Assembly: GCA_025024175.1 (NCBI GenBank)
Contig: QCXZ01000041.1
Span: 52,385,786 to 52,449,785, forward strand
From: Rhyzopertha dominica
Taxonomy: Eukaryota > Arthropoda > Insecta > Coleoptera > Bostrichidae
DNA: 64,000 bases
Direction of reading: 5' to 3'
In this document: positions 57,926 to 64,000 of the stretch, in pieces
Position numbering within the stretch: position 1 is the first letter of the stretch
Layout of the letters: the number at the start of each line of letters is the position of its first letter
Notes under the pieces: model-generated
What the model was told of the DNA's origin: nothing
What the model saw: only the letters and a program-made list of their open reading frames with translations
Database searches by the model: none
Made by a program: the position numbers and the translations under genes

Positions 57926-59460
57926 GAATCTGCCTTGGGAAAGTAGACACAATCTTCTTAACCTCAAAAAAACCGCAGGATCCATTTTCCCCGACTTTTC
58001 TCCGTTTAACGATCGCTCAAGACTGGTCCGTACTAATGGGCATTCCTGTTGAGGCAGTGGCCGCAACCTTGTCCAAGCCCGTAGTCGAGCAAAAACGAGA
58101 CTTCCCAATGGAGTCGTACACGCATTCTCTCACGGTGTCGAAAATTTTTGCCGCCCAGTCTTGGTCCGCTGGATATCAAAGGGTCGGTGCCGCTGCAAAA
58201 ACCTTCCGCGATTATTATTGTTTTTGATATTTCCGTCCTTGAACGACGCGAATTTATCGCAAATTGGCTAAGGTACTGGTGAAATGAGCGTTTTGCAGAG
58301 GAAACGTCTAAAAAAACTAAGATTTTGAGTGTTGGATAAAGACGAATAAGTTTTATAAAAAGAACAATATATATCTGATAGTTTTGACCAATTTTGGGTT
58401 TAATATTTCTTGTCGCTTTTGATAAACTGTAGAACTATTAAACATAGACAGAGAAAATATATATTCGAGACAACTACAGAAGAAGACCCACCTATTTTTT
58501 TTCAAATAATGCCTATCTGAAAGATAAAAGATTCAACTAAGCCCTAAGGTATTTTTCAAACAAATATATTTGATATTCTTTTGCTAAAGTAATTGCTAAT
58601 TCTTTTGGAAATATTATAATATAGAGCATAGTTAACATTTGAAAAATCGATTTCATAACACTGAATCATACATTTTTTTGTAATCTGAATCCATCTGTTG
58701 CAATTAGTGGTGGAAAATGTTAATAATTTAATCATCAGATTTCCACATTTTGTGGAATATGATATAGAGTTTTTAACTTCTAAATATAATGTCGTCAAAA
58801 ACGTAGACAGTGCAGTGTTACAGTTGTTAACATGTGTGTTCGTTTAATTTTTATTTGATATTTTAACAACCCGTTTACAAATATGAACGGTTATTTTGTT
58901 TATTCTTCAATTCCCCCACCTTTTATATAAATAAATTGCTATCAAGTCTCCCTAAATATACGTCCTCTGTGGCTACAGGGGCTTCACAGACCAAAAGAAC
59001 AGAAAAAAAATCCTACAGGGTTTTAAAGTTTCTACCGCAAAAAGAAAGTTTAGCAGTGGGTGGGTACTACGCAAAAGTAATGAATTTAAGATAACTATGT
59101 GTAGTTTACTCTGAAATTAGAACATAGTGTCTTTACTAAACCTATAAGTTTACAAATCTGTGGCAGAAAGTAACAAAAAGGTCTGGAACGTTTTTTAAAG
59201 TTGTAAATGCCATAATTATTTCGTTTTGCATCAGTTAATTATGGATTGCGCCCCACAAAAATAACCTAGGGCTAATTTCAAAGTGGAAACAGTACAGTGG
59301 TAACTATTTTGGGCAGTAAAAATCTCATGTGTTTACGGCATCCCCTGATGTAGCCCCATGTGACTTCTAACTGTACCATTAAACTAAACTTCAAATAGAA
59401 TTCGGAAATAAATAATTACATGCGATTTTTTTAAGAAACAGAAGAAATGTCTTTGGTGGC
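57925..59460. other. Intron 2 sequence, no element recognised
   Basis: A GC-rich patch at 57925-58260 is followed by AT-rich DNA. Nothing coding is recognised. Confidence 0.35.
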
Positions 59461-59471
59461 TTATTTCGTTT

Positions 59472-60195
59472 GTGTAACAACGTCATTTGTTTCACTAAAA
59501 CTGTATTCGCAAAGCTAGTCCAATAGATAGTACGTTAATTAAGATAATAATCAGTTGCTAAGTCTAAAATAAAGTACGTAAACCCTACGTTACATATTAT
59601 TCATGTTATTAGATGCTGTTACATAAGCTTCTGCTCATTTAGATGCCTTAAAAGAAGTATGTTTTCGAAGGTAAACTCACAATTTAGCCTAGAAAAATCC
59701 CACGGATGAGCTCTCCATGTCCTCATGGTTTTCTCGCCGAAAATCCCGCACGACACTAAACATATGTCTAAAGGCAGTCACTTCACACTTCACTAACATA
59801 GATTAAACGGCGACACACCTATTTTTGTCCAAAACCACCCGAAAAATCATTCCGTTTTGGAAATTTTTCCCAACGCTTCCCGACTAACGCGTTGCCCGTT
59901 GTATACTGAAGAATAGTGACCTTGGGCGCATATACTGTTTTTCTTAGGTGACGCGCTACACAAAAAATTGTTTTTCACCTCAACGCACACTGAGACGTTT
60001 TTTTGGAGCGAATAGTTTTGTGCGAGCGTATAAACTCTAGGATGAAGCGACAGATGGCGCTGACACGGCTTGGGTGAAGTCCCTGAATTCAAACCGAGTA
60101 TTTAAAAATCGTTTTAGGTAATATGTGTAGTAATTGATGAAGTATTACATTGATTGTTAGCGTTGGATTTGTTTGTTATCCAGAATCGTGGTTGA
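59472..60195 (+). repeat. Unidentified dispersed repeat, copy B
   Basis: The partner of 48390-49055, inside cyclin D intron 2. It carries a few short insertions relative to copy A. The two ends decay gradually rather than at a sharp border. Confidence 0.75.
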
Positions 60196-60812
60196 ATTAA
60201 TTAAAAAGTTGAATATGATGTTTCGTTTAATTCTTTTTCATCAAGATTATGTAATTAAATTTTGTAGTTCAGCGAATGATAAAATAGGTTGTTAAAATAG
60301 TAACATTTATTCAAGAGAAGCATTATTTCAGGTGCTTCAAGGAAACCATTCTTTGTTGCCTCATCTAGTACCATAAATCTTTTCCATTTGACACACACTT
60401 CTTGTGTTTAGAAGACTTATTCGAATCATCAGTCTATCCCTTTGTTAATTCCGCATTTCGTCAAGAACCCCAAAATTTTTATGCAAATTTTCGCACTTAA
60501 TTTTAATGTGGTGTCTTAAACTTTCACTTCTTGGCTTGACAGAGTGTTTCAGTCAAAACAGCTAAAAACTTTTTAGCTGCTAAGGAACCGATAGTAATAG
60601 TGAAAGTGACTTTGATTCGGATGGTTCCGAAATGGAACTTGAATTAAATTCCCGCAAGTCTTTAGTAAACGATGGCTTTTTTATCAACTCTGTGCAATTT
60701 TTATATAAGCTGCATATATAAATCGTCGTAACTCTTTCTTTAAGAACGTATTCTACAAAAACCCTTGAAACTTGTAGATATCAAACTCTAACCAATTTTT
60801 CTGTCTTTCCAG

Positions 60813-60978
60813 GGTTGGGAACTTCTAGTCTTAAGCAAACTCAAGTGGGATATGGCCGCCGTGACCCCGCAGGACTTCCTGAGGCACATCCTGGGCAGGA
60901 TACCCGTCGCAGACGTAGGAATAGAATACAGCATGGTGGATGCCCATGCGAAGACCTTAATAGCGCTTTGTGCGAGAG
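60813..60978 (+). CDS. CycD: Cyclin D, exon 3 (end of first cyclin box)
   Basis: The acceptor is CTGTCTTTCCAG and the donor GTATGT; the length of 166 nt leaves phase 1. The peptide starts GWELLVLSKLKWDMAAVTPQ and joins exon 2 without a gap relative to human cyclin D (QELLEWELVVLGKLKW). It continues DFLRHILGRIPVADVGIE and YSMVDAHAKTLIALCAR, matching the family's TPHDFIEHIL and HAQTFVALCA blocks. The next expected segment, the second cyclin fold with a PPSMIAA-like motif, is not found anywhere up to 64000. The remaining exons must lie outside the window. Codon use is GC-rich. Confidence 0.95.
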
Positions 60979-61565
60979 GTATGTTCCTACGATGATGGTC
61001 TTTTTTTCCCCATCCTTGAGATATTCGCACACTGGTCCTTTGCGGGTGTCCAAACAAAGAGTGGACTCAAGGTTCCTCGGTAGAGATGGGGGCGGCAGAA
61101 TTTTTAAACAGAAAAAATTGTACTCTTTTCGAGGTGTCCGACGTGTATTTTCTGGCATTTTTTTTATTTATCGCTTAGATTAAATGCACTTTGATTCAAA
61201 ACAGAAGAAATCTTTGTGGAGATTTTTGCAATTTTTGGCAAATACATATGAAATAGCCTTTTTGAAGAATATTTTAGTAATGAGATTAACCCTTCATTAT
61301 TATGGCATTCCAACCATTAAATATGAGCTAAAATTTACAGGCGCTTGCATCAAATTGTTATTATATTCCGTTACATACACTCTCGGATAAAAGTAAGCAA
61401 AATATTGAAAAATACACAATTAATGGTACTTTACACTTTAATTCGATATTAAATATTTGAGGATACTGTTATCGCTGTTGAGAGTGGATAGCCTGTGGGT
61501 GAATTTAAAAAAGCCCGATTATAAATACGTCAAAAGTAAGGCAACATTGTACTAAAATATTTTAA
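60979..61565. other. CycD: Start of cyclin D intron 3
   Basis: It starts with GTATGT. The ORF continuing across 60815-61183 is only exon read-through. No further cyclin exon is seen. Confidence 0.5.
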
Positions 61566-61579
61566 ATCAAACATTATAC

Positions 61580-61910
61580 GATATAATACGTACACAACAC
61601 TGAATCTTAAATAAATAGCACGTAAAAAGTCAATAATTTTTTGGCAACGTCTGGGCATTGTAGAAATCAACTTTTGAATATCGTTCTCATCCAAATTTGA
61701 CCACGATTCATTTCTTGTTTGGAAATCTTTGTGTCTGCAGGTAGTCAATTGGGTTGAAGTCTGGTGACTAGACAGGGCATTGTAAAAACTTTAGAAACCA
61801 ATCCGGAAGGGTACTTTGGGTCGTTATTTTGTTGGAAAAAGAGTCATCTTTCATTCTGCATGTAGAGTATGTCCCTATAGATGAACCAATCCATATATCC
61901 ATCCATCAAT
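61580..61910 (-). pseudogene. Tc1-like transposase C-terminal remnant
   Basis: On the minus strand: FQQNNDPKYPSGLVSK (second catalytic Asp of the FQQDNDPKHT block changed to Asn), then CPV, a stop and SPDFNPID. NESWSNLDENDIQKLISTMP and RRCQKIID follow, the usual C-terminal blocks. Stops, a frameshift and the Asp-to-Asn change make it dead. It lies in cyclin D intron 3. Confidence 0.7.
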
Positions 61911-62179
61911 CCATAACTCTTGTTCTTGTACTAATGTTGTTTTACTTTTGCCCCAGAGTGTATGTGCATGGAACATTGATAAGACCTTAACAAAGGGAAA
62001 TAATTCGTACTATCCAATTAACAAACAAATTTGACTGCATTGACATTCGGTTCTTTGGATTACAAAATGGTGGCTATACAGAGGGTTGTAGTTGCTTCAA
62101 CTAATTCAGATGTGTATATAATGTTTGCAGAGAAATAACATTAGCTAATCCTAATCAAATTCCACTCCAGCGACCCTTT

Positions 62180-63200
62180 CGTCCATAATAACGTTTAAAT
62201 AATGAAAACAGTCGCCGTACTTGACTGTCAGTGGGCACCAAGATGGCGGACGACGTCGTCGCTGTACGATTACGCCATAAGCGCGCGAAATTTGACCAAT
62301 TTGAAACCTTGAGTCGGCGAATTGTAATTTTCAAGCCATTTTAACGCAAAGAGCTCAACGCAGGTATAGAATTCGAATGCTGCGCCCATCTCTACGGGCC
62401 ACCTCGCGAACACCACCTAACTGTGGCCCCCTCTGTACTCTCGATTTCGTCTGGCAGAACTCTAACGAACGGCGCATTCTCACAGATTGTCTGTTCACTG
62501 TCTCGGCGCTCAGAGAGTTACGACCGCACCGAAGTATGTCATTAACAGTCCGCGAAATGCGCGCCGTTGCCGGAGCGCGGAATTCCCCATATCTAGGGAA
62601 AAATACTCGAATAATGTGGCACGATGGAGATGATTGACTAAATGAATGGTAGATGGGTCGATTTTATTCAGAGTGTTTTGGAATGGGCCGCAGGAATGTA
62701 ATCTGGCAGGCCGTGTTTTGACTATTCCCCGCATAACTTGATATCGGCGACATTCTCGTTAGCCGCCGAGAAAACGAAAACGACCGTGTAATTTATTAAA
62801 TTAATAAATTAGTCGGGGGGCCCGCCGGCAACGGCGGAATCCATTCACGGTTTCGGCAAATTGCCGCTAATAAAAAGAGTAACCAAACGTTTTTATTGGC
62901 CCCGCGAAATATTTTGGTCGCCTCTCGCCGTACCAAGGCTAAGGCTGGGGTGAACGAACGGGCCGGCGACGTTTCGGCTCGAAAACTGGCACAAATCGAC
63001 CTCTTAACGCGATTCAATCCTCCCCCGGAAGTTGCGGGCTTTTTTGGATGCACCCCGTAGCCGCAGACGGGGAAAAACGGCACCGCGGAGGAAGTACGAT
63101 ATCGCGTATCTGCTTTCCGAACATCTGCAATGATAAGTGTAATAATGGTGGTCCTTATGCTTATTCTGGAAACAATTCGCCGGAAGTGTCTACTCAACAT
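62180..63200. other. GC-rich island in cyclin D intron 3
   Basis: The longest GC-rich stretch of the window. It contains CAAGATGGCGG at 62240-62250, a YY1/Pho-like site or a start context, opening a 33-codon ORF (62243-62344). Larger ORFs at 62377-62637 (+) and 62796-63200 (-) have no recognised domain. It may be an enhancer or an unannotated first exon. Confidence 0.3.
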
Positions 63201-64000
63201 GTGTAATCGCGCTTTTTTTCTTGCATTGCAGTCAAGAATGAAAAAAAGGTATCTGAAATTTTACGATTATNATAGCNACACAGTATAACCGTGAAAACTG
63301 CCAATTAAGAAGAATTCCATGGATATGTTTGATTATGTTGTCCTTTAACGTAATTTTTTGGGTAGCTTCTTGGAAAAATTCTCCAAAGATTGTAGCAAAC
63401 GACATCGTCTAAATGCAATTATCGTGATTAAGATTCTTGTTCTTGTTCAATGTACCAAGTCAACGATACAGCGGGTCCTCAAGAGGCAAACAGTATTGCC
63501 CATTTCATATTCAACTGGTTTAGTTCTACAGGCGAATGTTAAAAAGCTGTAGAAGGGATGCGACTTCTTCAACAGAACTTTATAGACCGATGAATGCTAT
63601 TTCAAAGGGGGTTGGTATGTTAAATACCAGCAACCTTCATAGCTGGTCAATAGAAAATTCCCATGAGACACGTAATAGTCGCTTTCAGCATTAGTTTGCC
63701 ATAAAATTACGGTCTGAAATAGTTTTATAGGACCAGATGAATTTCCCAGAAGTACCCAGTGGATCAGTTTTTCACACTTAATCCTCAAGTTATTAATGTC
63801 TACCTGTAATGTCCAAAACTAGTACAATCGTTTAGCGCACCCAATGTATTTCATATTTTTGGGTTTATCCCGTAATCGGCAGGTAAAATTCATTCTACTT
63901 TATAGTAAATTACTGGACTTTATTACTCATCGCAAATTTCCCATTCTTGTATTCGTCTAGATATAAGTATTTGTTTGTTTGCATTTTGTACCATTTGCTT
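63200..64000. other. AT-rich end of window, no gene recognised
   Basis: A strong acceptor-like polypyrimidine tract ends at TTGCATTGCAG (63231). The following bases do not encode the expected cyclin segment. Nothing else is seen. Confidence 0.35.

Larger units (their letters stand above)
53853..60812 (+). other. CycD: Cyclin D intron 2 (7.0 kb)
   Basis: Bounded by GTAAGT and TTCCAG. It holds Penelope (54022-54410), DDE (54411-55060) and LINE (57270-57920) fragments and the second copy of the unassigned repeat (59472-60195). 55150-57000 contains GC-rich unassigned sequence. Confidence 0.85.

Noticed and set aside
60815..61183. 122-codon ORF across exon 3 of cyclin D
   Set aside because: It is in a different frame from the cyclin coding sequence and runs across the splice donor.
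61000..64000. Search for the next cyclin D exon (second cyclin fold)
   Set aside because: No PPSMIAA-like or related block in any + frame; the rest of the gene lies outside the window.
1..64000. Bacterial or viral systems, CRISPR arrays, operons
   Set aside because: Gene structure with introns, insect transposons throughout, and no regularly spaced repeats or prokaryotic gene packing.

Overview
The window is AT-rich eukaryotic DNA and most likely comes from an insect, possibly a beetle. The evidence is one spliced host gene with short exons and multi-kilobase introns, surrounded by decayed insect-type transposable elements: mariner/Tc1 relatives, Penelope, LINEs and Crypton. There are no operons, ribosome binding sites, CRISPR arrays or other bacterial features. 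Scattered single N bases suggest a draft assembly. The species assignment is inference.

The only host gene I recognise with confidence is the start of a D-type cyclin on the + strand. Exon 1 is at about 45743-45940, exon 2 at 53637-53852 and exon 3 at 60813-60978. All have GT-AG borders and join without any gap relative to the cyclin D family. The introns are 7.7 kb and 7.0 kb, and the third intron runs off the window, so the C-terminal half of the gene lies beyond base 64000. A chain of short minus-strand exon candidates at 43486-44336 may be an unrecognised gene head-to-head with cyclin D.

The left 45 kb is an intergenic repeat graveyard. It holds two copies of a DD41D mariner-like element (1378-2757 and 26334-27613), several fragments of one DDE transposase family (3.0, 4.7, 36.9, 41.5, 50.7 and 54.4 kb), a Tc1-like element without its third catalytic residue (29.5-30.4 kb) and two Crypton-like tyrosine-recombinase remnants (5.2-6.1 and 25.4-25.7 kb). 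It also holds Penelope-like remnants with GIY-YIG endonuclease (15.3-16.1 and 39.6-40.4 kb), a Penelope-derived 214-bp hairpin (24.2 kb) and many LINE reverse-transcriptase scraps on both strands.

The cyclin D introns are also colonised. Intron 1 carries a long-ORF mariner-like transposase (49593-50609) with an in-frame deletion of its last catalytic aspartate. Introns 1 and 2 each carry one copy of the same unidentified ~700-bp noncoding repeat in the same orientation. GC-richer stretches lie between the repeats (for example 22750-23180, 28900-29330, 42000-42520, 51180-51560 and 62180-63200). They contain no gene I can recognise and may be unique or regulatory DNA.
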